NCBI RefSeq assembly: GCF_039655745.1
Contig: NZ_JBBYXI010000002.1
Location: 124,001-188,000, forward strand
Direction of reading: 5' to 3'
Length of the DNA stretch: 64,000 nucleotides
From: Hohaiivirga grylli
Lineage (GTDB): Bacteria > Pseudomonadota > Alphaproteobacteria > Rhizobiales > Beijerinckiaceae
Shown: positions 49,375 to 57,552 of the stretch, piece after piece
How positions within the stretch are numbered: the first letter of the stretch is position 1
Layout: every line of letters begins with the position of its first letter
Translations under genes and position numbers: made by a program
The notes under the pieces: generated by a model
What the model was told of the DNA's origin: nothing
Seen by the model: the letters and a program-made list of their open reading frames with translations, nothing else
Databases searched by the model: none

Positions 49375-49447
49375 GGGTCTAGGTTAGTAGTTGTTGTTCC
49401 CAACCTCATCGAGACCCTTGGCGCGGCTATGCCGCGCCTTTTTTTAT
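49375..49447 (+). ncRNA. Structured RNA element or small RNA after cobT
   Basis: Nested stems GGGTCT/AGACCC (49375-49417) and AGGTT/AACCT inside, followed after two bases by a strong terminator, GGCGCGGC, loop TAT, GCCGCGCC and nine T. The 42 bases between cobT stop and the first stem contain TTGACG but no matching -10. It may be a small RNA or just the structured cobT 3' end; I cannot assign a known family. Confidence 0.45.
49420..49447 (+). terminator. cobT-region terminator
   Basis: GGCGCGGC / GCCGCGCC with a 3-base loop and a nine-base T-run. Confidence 0.92.
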
Positions 49448-49502
49448 TTAAAATTCTGTTGCAGTGTCCTATAAGAAAAACGAGATAAAAAAGGATGTTG
49501 CA

Positions 49503-49685
49503 TTGAATATTCGTATTCTGTCTATCGTTGCCCTGACACTGTGCGTGGTTTTTGTGCTGGTCAATGGCAATATTGATGGGCCATCAATAGAGGGGCCCTC
49601 GCCAGAAGCGAGAGAATATTTCAAGTATATCATTTCAGGTCTGCTGATTGCGTTTATTGGTTATCTTGCAATGACACGTCGTTAA
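49503..49685 (+). CDS. Unrecognised 60-residue two-helix membrane protein
   Basis: From TTG 49503, with AAGGA about 9 bases upstream: a hydrophobic helix (about 4-19), a short loop with PSIEGPSPEAREY, a second helix (about 42-55) and a TRR end. An earlier in-frame GTG (49464) would add 13 charged residues. Sits 94 bases before atoS in the same direction. Role unknown. Confidence 0.65.
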   Translation: MNIRILSIVALTLCVVFVLVNGNIDGPSIEGPSPEAREYFKYIISGLLIAFIGYLAMTRR

Positions 49686-49779
49686 GCAGGCTGGGGGTCA
49701 CACTAGAAAAAAAAGAAATAACTTCTTGAGCAGGTTGGGTTCTAAGGGCTTTAGGCTCACTTCTTTATTGCGGCTGGTA

Positions 49780-51618
49780 ATGCCTCAAACGTTACGTAGA
49801 CGTATTGCGCTGCTGGTCGGCGTGATGATCTGCGTCCCTGTTATGATTATTGCCTATATCGTCGACATCCAGGGTCGTGATGCGCTGCTGGCAGAAAAGA
49901 GTGAAAAGCTATACGGCGCGACAAGGCTTCTCGATGACCTTCTGGCAGATGCCTATGTTCTGACGGATGAAGAGAAAAAGCTTAGCCGTCATGAAATCAT
50001 TGAGCTTCTCAATCGGCGCACGTCACCTTTGGCTGAAAAAGTCGTCAATGCCTATCCAGGTCTAGGGGCCGGTTATTACCACCGTGGGCTTGATGTCATG
50101 ATCACTTATGCACCTACGCGTGATTATGGCTATGTTGTTGGGCAGCCTATCAGTAAAGATCACATGGGCCGCTACGTGATGGAGGCCAATGAACCCGTAC
50201 TGGCTTACGGCAGTCAGGTTCGTGGCAATATCATGAACTCCATGAAACCGATTGAGCGGAATGGAGAAGTTGTTGGCTATGTTTGGGCTAACGAGTTCTA
50301 TGACAGTGTGCAGCTCCAGATGGCGCGAATGGACTGGAGCGTCATGGCTGTTATGGCCATAGGCTTGCTCATTAGTCTTGTCTTTGTTTTCTTTCTCTCA
50401 AGAAATTTTGGTCGGGAAGTCGACCAGATTAAAGGCGGTCTGCTCAAGCTGGAGTATGATCTGGGGAAGCCTTTGCCAGAGCTCCGTGGGGAACTTGGTG
50501 AAATTGCCGTCAGTGCCAATAAGATGGCTTCAGCTCTTATGGAGGCCCGCAGCCTCAACGAGAATATTCTGTCCAGTACGGGCGATGGCGTTCTCACAAT
50601 CGATAATGACTTGCGCGTTACGATGATTAATCCGGCTGCTCAACGTATTATCGGGTTCGCGCCTGAGGAGATTTTACATCGCTCTTGTTATGAACTGTTC
50701 CCGCCATCAGAGGATACCCATAGCCCGATTGTGATTGAGGAGGGCTTTCTTGGCCCATTGCTCGATACTTTGCGTAACGGCACGAAATATACAGATATTG
50801 AAATTGATTACCCGTTGCATAACCGGATGGTGCACCTGATGGCTTCCACAGATGTAATCCGTAATGCACAGGGTGAAAATATTGGCGCTGCCATTTTTAT
50901 GCGCGATATTTCCCAGACCAAGAATATGATGCGTCATATGGAAAGGGCAGAACAGCTCGCAGCTCTTGGTGAGCTTGTTGCCGGTGTTGCACATGAGGTG
51001 CGTAATCCATTGACAGCTATCCGTGGTTTTGTTCAGTTCCTTGATGAAGGCGCAAGTCCGGATGAACGTAAAGAATATACGGGGATCATTCTTAAGGAAG
51101 TTGATTCCATCAACCGCGTTATCCGGCAGTTGCTGAGCTTTGCGCGACCCACGCCGCAGCATTATCAGATGGCTAAACTGGGTGATCTGGTCAAGGATGC
51201 CCTTGTTCTGGTTAAAACGCGTAATGTTTCTGGGCGTATTGAGTTTATTCTTGATATCGATGAGAATGAGCCGGAAGTTGAAATTGACGGTGAATTGATC
51301 AAGCAGGTTCTGCTTAACCTTCTCCTCAACGCTGTGCAGGCGATTGAAACACAGGGCACGGTTACGGTTTCAGGAAAGCAATTGTCTGCTGATGAAGTTG
51401 AAATACGTATTTCTGATGATGGTTGCGGAATCTCGAAACGGAATCGCGAGAAGATATTCGCCCCATTCTATACAACGAAGCCAACGGGGACAGGCCTCGG
51501 TCTGTCGATCGTGCATCGCATTGTGACTGGCCATAACGGTGAAATAGATATTGAGAGTGTTGAAGGGCAGGGTACAACGGTTATCTTGCGTTTCCCGATA
51601 AAGCATAAGGAAGTGTAA
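49780..51618 (+). CDS. atoS: AtoS sensor histidine kinase
   Basis: 612 residues from ATG 49780 (an upstream TTG at 49726 is possible), near E. coli AtoS (608). Periplasmic sensor between two helices (about 12-32 and 200-222) matches AtoS: AYIVDIQGRDALL, PGLGAGYYHRGLDVMITYAP, SMKPIERNGEVVGYVWANE. Then HAMP, a PAS domain (about 275-390), H-box VAHEVRNPLTAIRGF, N-box LLNAVQAI and G-boxes DDGCGI, GTGLGLSIV. It should phosphorylate AtoC in response to acetoacetate or a short-chain acid. Four bases separate it from atoC. Confidence 0.92.
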   Translation: MPQTLRRRIALLVGVMICVPVMIIAYIVDIQGRDALLAEKSEKLYGATRLLDDLLADAYVLTDEEKKLSRHEIIELLNRRTSPLAEKVVNAYPGLGAGYYHRGLDVMITYAPTRDYGYVVGQPISKDHMGRYVMEANEPVLAYGSQVRGNIMNSMKPIERNGEVVGYVWANEFYDSVQLQMARMDWSVMAVMAIGLLISLVFVFFLSRNFGREVDQIKGGLLKLEYDLGKPLPELRGELGEIAVSANKMASALMEARSLNENILSSTGDGVLTIDNDLRVTMINPAAQRIIGFAPEEILHRSCYELFPPSEDTHSPIVIEEGFLGPLLDTLRNGTKYTDIEIDYPLHNRMVHLMASTDVIRNAQGENIGAAIFMRDISQTKNMMRHMERAEQLAALGELVAGVAHEVRNPLTAIRGFVQFLDEGASPDERKEYTGIILKEVDSINRVIRQLLSFARPTPQHYQMAKLGDLVKDALVLVKTRNVSGRIEFILDIDENEPEVEIDGELIKQVLLNLLLNAVQAIETQGTVTVSGKQLSADEVEIRISDDGCGISKRNREKIFAPFYTTKPTGTGLGLSIVHRIVTGHNGEIDIESVEGQGTTVILRFPIKHKEV

Positions 51619-51622
51619 GGTC

Positions 51623-53035
51623 ATGAGCAGCAAAGATTGCAGTGTCCTTGTCGTTGATGATGAAGAGAATGTGCGCCGTTTATTGTCGGCTGTGCTGACA
51701 CGTGAAGGCTACAACGTTGAGACAGCCAATGATGGGAAGGCTGGTCTTGCCCGTTTTTCTGAGTTGGTGCCGGATATCGTCTTAATGGATATCCGTATGC
51801 CGGAGTTAAGCGGTATTGATGCCCTGCGTGAAATGCGAGCCATCCGGCCTGATGCAACGGTTATTTTAATGACAGCTTATGCATCTGTTGAAACGGCCGT
51901 CGAGGCGATTAAACAGGGAGCTTATGACTATATCATCAAGCCGTTTGATCTTGAGGAAGTAAAGCTTCTGATTGATCGTGCGATGCAGATGCGGAGCATG
52001 AAGCAGGAAATCAACCTTCTGCATCGGGAGCTGTCCAATACTTTCCAATGGGGACGTTTTCTCACCAATAACCCCAAGATGATGGAGCTGTGTCGCGATA
52101 CGGCAAAAATTGCCCAGAGCATGGCCACCGTGCTGGTCACGGGGGAAAGCGGGACGGGTAAAGAACTGATTGCCCGTGCCATCCATTATAATTCTCCACG
52201 TGCGCGTGGCCCTTTTATCAAGATCAATTGTGGGGCACTTCCTGAGACATTGCTGGAAAGTGAGCTTTTTGGTTACGAAAAGGGTGCTTTTACTGGGGCG
52301 CAGGTTCGCAAGATTGGTTTATTTGAAAGAGCACATGAAGGGACATTGCTTCTTGATGAAGTTGGAGAGATGTCGCAGAACCTTCAGGTCAAGCTCTTGC
52401 GCGTTATTCAGGAGCGTGAGTTTGAACGCGTTGGCGGAACGGAAACAATTAAGGCTGATATTCGTCTGATTGCTTCCACCAACCGTGACCTTGCGGCAAT
52501 GGTGGAGGAAAAGACTTTCCGTCAGGATCTCTATTATCGTTTGAATGTTATTCATCTTCAAACTTTGCCATTACGTGAGCGACCAGAAGATATTGAGCTT
52601 TTGGCGAACCACTTTCTTCAGCATTTCTGCGATCAGAATAATCGCGAGATTTCCGGCCTTGATCCGGTCGCTCTTAAGTTAATGCAGGCGTATTCTTGGC
52701 CCGGAAACGTTCGTGAACTGGCTAATGCGATGGAACGTGCTGTCATCATGAGTCTCGGTAATATGATCTTTCCAGATGATCTGCCGACACAAATTGCTGA
52801 GAATGATGATCGTTATCTTGAAGCTGATCTTGAAGAGGATGCATCTGATGATATTGCGTTGGATGCCATTGATACAGATGAAGCAAGCCTGAAAGACAGT
52901 ATGAAAGAATATGAGAAAGAGCTGATCCGTAAGGCTTTGCAACGCTCGGGTGGGAGCCGCATTAAAGCTGCCCAGCAGTTAGGTATCAGCCGTCGTTCCC
53001 TCATGTATAAATTGCAGGAATATCGGATCGACTGA
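51623..53035 (+). CDS. atoC: AtoC sigma-54-dependent response regulator
   Basis: 470 residues. Receiver (1-120) with DDEE, phospho-Asp in VLMDIRMP and Lys in IIKPFD; AAA+ domain (about 145-380) with Walker A GESGTGKE, sigma-54-contact GAFTGA and Walker B LLLDEVGEM; Fis-type helix-turn-helix at the end (AAQQLGISRRSLMYKLQ). Activates sigma-54 promoters of the ato genes. A sigma-54 promoter lies downstream before atoD, and candidate binding palindromes lie just past the stop codon. Confidence 0.95.
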   Translation: MSSKDCSVLVVDDEENVRRLLSAVLTREGYNVETANDGKAGLARFSELVPDIVLMDIRMPELSGIDALREMRAIRPDATVILMTAYASVETAVEAIKQGAYDYIIKPFDLEEVKLLIDRAMQMRSMKQEINLLHRELSNTFQWGRFLTNNPKMMELCRDTAKIAQSMATVLVTGESGTGKELIARAIHYNSPRARGPFIKINCGALPETLLESELFGYEKGAFTGAQVRKIGLFERAHEGTLLLDEVGEMSQNLQVKLLRVIQEREFERVGGTETIKADIRLIASTNRDLAAMVEEKTFRQDLYYRLNVIHLQTLPLRERPEDIELLANHFLQHFCDQNNREISGLDPVALKLMQAYSWPGNVRELANAMERAVIMSLGNMIFPDDLPTQIAENDDRYLEADLEEDASDDIALDAIDTDEASLKDSMKEYEKELIRKALQRSGGSRIKAAQQLGISRRSLMYKLQEYRID

Positions 53036-53054
53036 ATTGCAATAAATGGCAAAA

Positions 53055-53093
53055 GTGCAAAATTATGCACGCCCCGGGTGCAGAGAACTGCAC
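53055..53093. promoter_or_regulatory. Tandem GTGCA-N6-TGCAC palindromes, candidate AtoC sites
   Basis: Two identical-arm palindromes, at 53055-53070 and 53078-53093, start 23 bases apart (about two helical turns), so they face the same side of the DNA. They lie roughly 150-180 bases upstream of the sigma-54 transcription start, the normal distance for an enhancer of this regulator class. The second one is part of the atoC terminator stem. AtoC binding is inferred. Confidence 0.55.
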
Positions 53094-53106
53094 CCGGGGC
53101 TTTTTT
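53071..53106 (+). terminator. atoC terminator
   Basis: GCCCCGGGTGCAG, loop AGAA, CTGCACCCGGGGC (13-base perfect stem), then six T. Confidence 0.95.
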
Positions 53107-53211
53107 GTAAAACATTACACATCTGAATGATACTTTTGTTTAATTTTTAACTAATTGAAAACTATTTGAAAAAAGCGGTTCTCTCTTTATTTTTCAAGAA
53201 AATCTATTAGT

Positions 53212-53227
53212 TGGCACGATACTTGCA
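53212..53227 (+). promoter_or_regulatory. Sigma-54 promoter of the atoDAEB genes
   Basis: TGGCAC-N5-TTGCA matches the -24/-12 consensus with the correct spacing. Transcription should start near 53238, 42 bases before the atoD ATG. It fits the AAA+ activator AtoC encoded just upstream. The second atoDA copy lacks this promoter. Confidence 0.9.
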
Positions 53228-53279
53228 AGAGCTCTATTGGTTTAACCCGACCTTGTTTAATTTGGGGTGGAGTGAAAGC

Positions 53280-53930
53280 ATGAAATCGAAAGTCATAAGC
53301 CTCTCGGATGCTAGCCGTCATTTTCGTGACGGAATGAGCATATTGTTTGGAGGCTTCATGGGGGTAGGAACACCTCCGTTACTGATCCAGGCAATTATGG
53401 ACAGTGGCATCAAGGATCTGACGATTATCGGTAACGATACATCGTTTCCTGCCACGGGCGTTGGCCCGTTGGTTGTTGAGAAGCGCGTTCGCAAGATTAT
53501 TGCTTCGCACATTGGTCTGAACCCTGAAGCAGGTCGTCAGATGATGGCGAAAGAGGTTGAGGTTGAGCTGGTTCCACAAGGTACCTTGGCCGAGCGTATT
53601 CGCGCAGGTGGTTCAGGTCTTGGAGGCGTTCTGACTCCAACAGGTATCGGTACGATCGTCGAAGAGGGCAAGCAGCGTGTTACGGTTCAGGGCAAGGATT
53701 ACCTTCTTGAAGAACCAATCCGTGCCGATCTTGCGATTGTTCATGCGACCCGTGGTGATAAGGCCGGTAATCTTTACTACCGTCTGACGACCCGTAACTT
53801 CAATCCACTTGTTGCCCTGGCCGCCGATACGGTTCTGGCTCAGGTTGATGAACTTGTTGAGATTGGTTCGATGGATCCTGATCTTATCATGACACCAGCT
53901 GCGCTGGTTGATGGCGTCATCAAGGGGTAA
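53280..53930 (+). CDS. atoD: CoA-transferase subunit A (AtoD/ScoA), copy 1
   Basis: 216 residues from ATG 53280 (GGAG 8 bases upstream). Family I CoA-transferase alpha subunit with GMSILFGGFMGVGTPPLL and NDTSFPATGVGPLV. With AtoA it moves CoA from acetyl-CoA to acetoacetate or short fatty acids. Overlaps the atoA reading frame at its stop. Identical to copy 2 at 57553. E. coli AtoD is 220 residues. Transcribed from the sigma-54 promoter. Confidence 0.95.
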   Translation: MKSKVISLSDASRHFRDGMSILFGGFMGVGTPPLLIQAIMDSGIKDLTIIGNDTSFPATGVGPLVVEKRVRKIIASHIGLNPEAGRQMMAKEVEVELVPQGTLAERIRAGGSGLGGVLTPTGIGTIVEEGKQRVTVQGKDYLLEEPIRADLAIVHATRGDKAGNLYYRLTTRNFNPLVALAADTVLAQVDELVEIGSMDPDLIMTPAALVDGVIKG

Positions 53931-53935
53931 TGGCA

Positions 53936-54592
53936 ATGAATGCAAAAGAATTGATTGCGCGCCGTGTGGCGCTTGAACTTCACGATGGTGACGTTGTTAA
54001 TCTTGGCATTGGTTTGCCAACGATGGTTGCGAACTATCTTCCGGAAGGTGTGAGCATCACACTTCAGTCAGAGAACGGTTTCCTTGGTCTTGGTCCCAAG
54101 ACAGAAGACGACAAGGATCTTGTGAATGCTGGTGGTCAGCTTGCAGGTATGATTGCTGGTGGTTCAACCTTTGACAGCTCATTCTCGTTTGCACTGATCC
54201 GCGGTGGTCACGTTGATGCCTGTGTTCTTGGCGGCCTTGAAGTTGCACAGAACGGCAATCTTGCGAACTGGATGGTTCCGGGCAAGATGGTTCCTGGCAT
54301 GGGCGGCGCGATGGACCTTGTTGTTGGTTCGCGCAAAGTGATCGTTGCGATGGAACATTGTGCGAAGGACGGTTCCTCAAAATTCCTGAAGTCCTGCACA
54401 CTTCCACTGACAGCTGTTGGTGTTGTGTCAGTTCTGGTGACAGAGCTTGCGCTGTTCACCTTTGAGCGTGGTGCAGAAAAGCCGGTTCTCCGTGAGCTTG
54501 CACCGGGTGTTGATCTCGAAACAGTCAAGGCAAAGACCGAAGCTGAGTTCGATGTCGCTCCTGACCTCAAAACTATGCCTATCAGCGAATAA
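53936..54592 (+). CDS. atoA: CoA-transferase subunit B (AtoA/ScoB), copy 1
   Basis: 218 residues. Catalytic glutamate in LQSENGFLGLGP forms the CoA thioester; GIGLPTMVANYL and the GGHVDACVLGGLEV segments are conserved. ATG 53936 has AGGGG 8 bases upstream; an ATG two codons earlier overlaps the atoD stop but sits too close to that site. Partner of AtoD. Copy 2 is at 58209. Confidence 0.95.
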   Translation: MNAKELIARRVALELHDGDVVNLGIGLPTMVANYLPEGVSITLQSENGFLGLGPKTEDDKDLVNAGGQLAGMIAGGSTFDSSFSFALIRGGHVDACVLGGLEVAQNGNLANWMVPGKMVPGMGGAMDLVVGSRKVIVAMEHCAKDGSSKFLKSCTLPLTAVGVVSVLVTELALFTFERGAEKPVLRELAPGVDLETVKAKTEAEFDVAPDLKTMPISE

Positions 54593-54621
54593 ATAACTAA
54601 CCACAAAAATAGAGAACAACT

Positions 54622-55944
54622 ATGATTCAAAGTATTGCAAAAGGCCTGACTTCTGTTGTCAGCAGATATCTGCCTGATCCTCTCATCTTTGCTATTCTTC
54701 TGACAATTATTGTCTTCTTCGCTTCATGGGGAATGACACCAACCGATCCGGCACAGCTTGTGACCATGTGGGGTGACGGTTTCTGGAGCCTGCTTGCCTT
54801 CGGTATGCAGATGGCTCTGATCGTCGTTACAGGCCATGCGCTTGCATCTTCCGGTCCTGTGAAGAATATTCTTCGCAGTACGGCAGCTATGGCAAACTCG
54901 CCAGCTAACGGTGTTATGCTTGTTACATTCGTTGGCAGCGTTTGCTGTGCCATTCAGTGGGGCTTCGGTCTCGTTGTTGGTGCTATGCTTGCCAAGGAAG
55001 TTGCACGTCGCGTTAAGGGTTCTGACTATCGTCTGCTTATCGCCTGTGCCTACATCTCGTTCTTGACATGGCACGGTGGTCTGTCTTCTTCCATCGCTCT
55101 GATGGCTGCGACACCAGGCAACCCGGTTGAAAGCATCACAGGTCTGATCCCAGTTAAGGATACTCTCCTGACAAGCTACAACCTGTTCATCACTTTCGGT
55201 CTGATTATCATTATGCCATTCGTTACACGCATGATGATGCCCAAGGCTGAAGATGTTGTTTCTGTTGATCCAGCTCTGCTTGCAGAAGATCCAGACTTCC
55301 AGAAGAAGCTTGGTCCGGACGCTTCCTTTGCAGAAAAGATCGAGGAAAGCCGCATCCTGTCATGGATCGTTGGTGCACTTGGTTTCGTTTATCTTGGCAT
55401 GTATCTGTACAAGACAAACTTCAACGTCACCATCAACACCGTGAACCTTGCATTCCTTGTACTCGGTATCATGCTCCATAAGACGCCAATGGCTTACATG
55501 CGCGCTATTACAGCTGCTGCACGTAGTACAGCTGGTATCCTTGTCCAGTTCCCATTCTATGCAGGTATCCACCTGATGATGGAGAAGTCTGGTCTTGGTG
55601 GTCTGATCACACAGTGGTTCATCGACATTTCCAGCAAGGATACATTCCCGATCCTGACATTCTTCTCGTCCGCGATCATCAACTTTGCGATCCCATCAGG
55701 TGGTGGTCACTGGGTTGTTCAGGGTCCATTCGTCATGCCGGCAGCTCAGGCTCTGGGTGCAGACCTTGGCAAATCCGCTATGGCTATCGCTTACGGTGAA
55801 GCATGGATGAACATGGCTCAGCCATTCTGGGCTCTTCCTCCCCTGGCTATTGCTGGTCTTGGTGTGCGTGATATCATGGGATATTGTGTCACGGCCCTTA
55901 TTTTCTCGATGTTTATCTTCCTCATAGGGCTAGCGTTCCTATAA
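54622..55944 (+). CDS. atoE: AtoE short-chain fatty acid transporter
   Basis: 440 residues, the same as E. coli AtoE, with about ten membrane helices and family motifs RYLPDPLIFAILLTI, WGDGFWSLLAFGMQMALI, INFAIPSGGGHWVVQGPF and GEAWMNMAQPFWALP. Takes up short-chain fatty acids such as butyrate and probably acetoacetate. It lies 29 bases after atoA copy 1. A hairpin follows before atoB. Confidence 0.95.
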   Translation: MIQSIAKGLTSVVSRYLPDPLIFAILLTIIVFFASWGMTPTDPAQLVTMWGDGFWSLLAFGMQMALIVVTGHALASSGPVKNILRSTAAMANSPANGVMLVTFVGSVCCAIQWGFGLVVGAMLAKEVARRVKGSDYRLLIACAYISFLTWHGGLSSSIALMAATPGNPVESITGLIPVKDTLLTSYNLFITFGLIIIMPFVTRMMMPKAEDVVSVDPALLAEDPDFQKKLGPDASFAEKIEESRILSWIVGALGFVYLGMYLYKTNFNVTINTVNLAFLVLGIMLHKTPMAYMRAITAAARSTAGILVQFPFYAGIHLMMEKSGLGGLITQWFIDISSKDTFPILTFFSSAIINFAIPSGGGHWVVQGPFVMPAAQALGADLGKSAMAIAYGEAWMNMAQPFWALPPLAIAGLGVRDIMGYCVTALIFSMFIFLIGLAFL

Positions 55945-55960
55945 GATGAAGTTTACTATG

Positions 55961-55994
55961 TTGTGGCGCTGATATTTGGCGCCACAATAATTTT
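55961..55994 (+). terminator. Hairpin after atoE, probable terminator or attenuator
   Basis: TTGTGGCGC (55961-55969), 9-base loop, GCGCCACAA (55979-55987), then TAATTTT. The T-run is short, so partial read-through into atoB is likely. Confidence 0.65.
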
Positions 55995-55999
55995 GAACA

Positions 56000-56101
56000 C
56001 GGTTATTATGGGGGAGTTCCCCCGAGACTGGGATTAAAACCAGTTTCGACATACCCGAGAAAACGGGAGCGGGCAGGTCATAAAACCAACTTACATAACC
56101 G
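56000..56101 (+). promoter_or_regulatory. Multi-stem structured leader of atoB
   Basis: A closing stem CGGTTAT/ATAACCG (56000-56006 with 56095-56101) encloses three hairpins: GGGGG/CCCCC with loop AGTT (56010-56023), CGAGACTGG/CCAGTTTCG (56023-56048, one G-T pair) and CCCG/CGGG (56054-56067). It ends 22 bases before the atoB ATG. The multi-branch layout resembles a riboswitch or protein-binding leader. Ligand unknown; I match it to no known class. Confidence 0.55.
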
Positions 56102-56123
56102 GTTAAGTTCGAGGAGAACATTA

Positions 56124-57302
56124 ATGAGCAATATCGTTATCGTCAGTGCAGTCCGCACGGCTATCGGTGCTTTCAATGGCTCGCTGGCTTCTGTTTCCGC
56201 TCCGGAACTGGGCACAATCGTCGCCAAGGAAGCCATTCAGCGTGCTGGCATTGCAAATGACGTTGTTGACGAAGCAATCATGGGTAACGTACTGCAGGCT
56301 GGTCTTGGTCAGAACACAACCCGTCAGGTTGTTGTCAATGCAGGTCTGCCACAGGTAACAGGCGCGACCACAATTAACATCGTCTGCGGTTCTGGTCTGA
56401 AGAGTGTTGCCATGGCAGCCCAGTCCATTCTTGCCGGTGATGCAGAAACAGTTCTGGCTGGTGGTATGGAAAACATGTCGGCTTCTCCTTACGTCCTCCA
56501 GAAGGCACGTTGGGGTTACCGCATGGGTGATGGCAAGATCATTGACACCATGGTCAATGACGGCCTGACAGATGCTTTCCAGCACTATCACATGGGTATT
56601 ACAGCTGAGAACGTTGCAGAACGTTACAAGATCAGCCGTGAAGCTCAGGACGAAATCGCTCTGCGTTCGCAGCAGCGTGCTGTTGAAGCTATCAAGAATG
56701 GCGCTTTCAAGAAGGAAATCGTTCCGGTCACCATTAAGGGCCGTAAGGGCGATGTCGTTTTTGATACAGACGAATATCCACGTGCAGAAGCAAGTGCAGA
56801 AGGCTTTGCAAAGCTGCGTCCAGCATTCAAGGCTGACGGCTCTGTCACAGCTGGTAACGCATCCGGCATCAACGATGGTGCAGCAGCTCTCATCGTTATG
56901 AGCGAAGAAAAGGCAAAGGCTCTTGGCCTGAAGCCATTGGCTCGTATCCGCAGCTATGCAACTTGTGGTGTTGATCCGGCATACATGGGTATTGGTCCGG
57001 TTCCTGCAACACAGAAGGCTCTTGCCAAGGCTGGCCTGACAGTTGCTGATCTTGACCTGATCGAAGCCAATGAGGCTTTCGCAGCTCAGTTTGCTGCTGT
57101 TGGTAACGAACTCGGCTTTGATATGGAAAAGACCAACGTCAATGGCGGTGCTATCGCTCTTGGCCATCCAATTGGTGCTTCCGGTGCCCGTATCCTCGTT
57201 ACACTGCTTCATGCTCTTGAAGCCCGTAACAAGACCCTCGGCCTTGCAACACTTTGCATTGGCGGTGGTCAGGGTACAGCTCTTATTGTTGAGCGCATCT
57301 AA
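56124..57302 (+). CDS. atoB: Acetyl-CoA acetyltransferase (thiolase II)
   Basis: 392 residues, like E. coli AtoB (394). Catalytic Cys in INIVCGSGLKSVAMA (about residue 88), the His in GGAIALGHPIGASGARI and the second Cys in TLCIGGGQGTAL. Splits acetoacetyl-CoA into two acetyl-CoA, completing the pathway from acetoacetate. GAGGAGA lies 6-12 bases before ATG 56124. A UUCG-loop terminator follows, and then the second atoDA copy. The same enzyme can run in reverse for polyhydroxybutyrate, but no pha genes are here. Confidence 0.95.
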   Translation: MSNIVIVSAVRTAIGAFNGSLASVSAPELGTIVAKEAIQRAGIANDVVDEAIMGNVLQAGLGQNTTRQVVVNAGLPQVTGATTINIVCGSGLKSVAMAAQSILAGDAETVLAGGMENMSASPYVLQKARWGYRMGDGKIIDTMVNDGLTDAFQHYHMGITAENVAERYKISREAQDEIALRSQQRAVEAIKNGAFKKEIVPVTIKGRKGDVVFDTDEYPRAEASAEGFAKLRPAFKADGSVTAGNASGINDGAAALIVMSEEKAKALGLKPLARIRSYATCGVDPAYMGIGPVPATQKALAKAGLTVADLDLIEANEAFAAQFAAVGNELGFDMEKTNVNGGAIALGHPIGASGARILVTLLHALEARNKTLGLATLCIGGGQGTALIVERI

Positions 57303-57312
57303 TCTGCCTAGA

Positions 57313-57337
57313 AAAGCCCGCTTCGGCGGGCTTTTTT
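57313..57337 (+). terminator. atoB terminator
   Basis: AAAGCCCGC, TTCG tetraloop, GCGGGCTTT and further T. Confidence 0.95.
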
Positions 57338-57387
57338 ATGCGCTGTAGGGTGTGGGTTATAGCCGCATATCTAAAGATGGGTAGAAC

Positions 57388-57417
57388 TTGCCAGAGCTCT
57401 TAATTTATCAGTTTAAT
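57388..57417 (+). promoter_or_regulatory. Candidate sigma-70 promoter for atoDA copy 2
   Basis: TTGCCA (57388-57393) and TTTAAT (57412-57417) are 18 bases apart, in the unique 208 bases between the atoB terminator and the second repeat. Unlike copy 1, no TGGCAC-N5-TTGCA is present. Confidence 0.4.
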
Positions 57418-57552
57418 ACTGGCATAATGAGCGGGATGGCAAAAGAACATCAAAATGCGTCGGTTTGCTGGGGTAATATCACTTAACTCAATAGACTGAC
57501 TTGCCGTAACTGGTTTAACCCGACCTTGTTTAATTTGGGGTGGAGTGAAAGC

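Larger units (their letters stand above)
53238..54592 (+). repeat. 1,355-base direct repeat, copy 1 (atoD-atoA)
   Basis: The sequence from TGG at 53238 to the last A of the atoA stop reappears at 57511-58865, offset exactly 4,273 bases. All lines I compared, and the translations in both strands, are the same. Flanking bases differ immediately on both sides. The left edge coincides with the expected sigma-54 start. Confidence 0.95.

Noticed and set aside
53211..53279. Upstream extension of atoD to 53211
   Set aside because: It would run through the sigma-54 promoter; copy 2 shows that only sequence from the ATG region is shared, and ATG 53280 has a ribosome site.
56121..57212. Long open frame (363 codons) antisense to atoB
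   Set aside because: No ribosome site, Cys/Thr/Asn-rich shadow of the highly biased thiolase codons; atoB has full family motifs.
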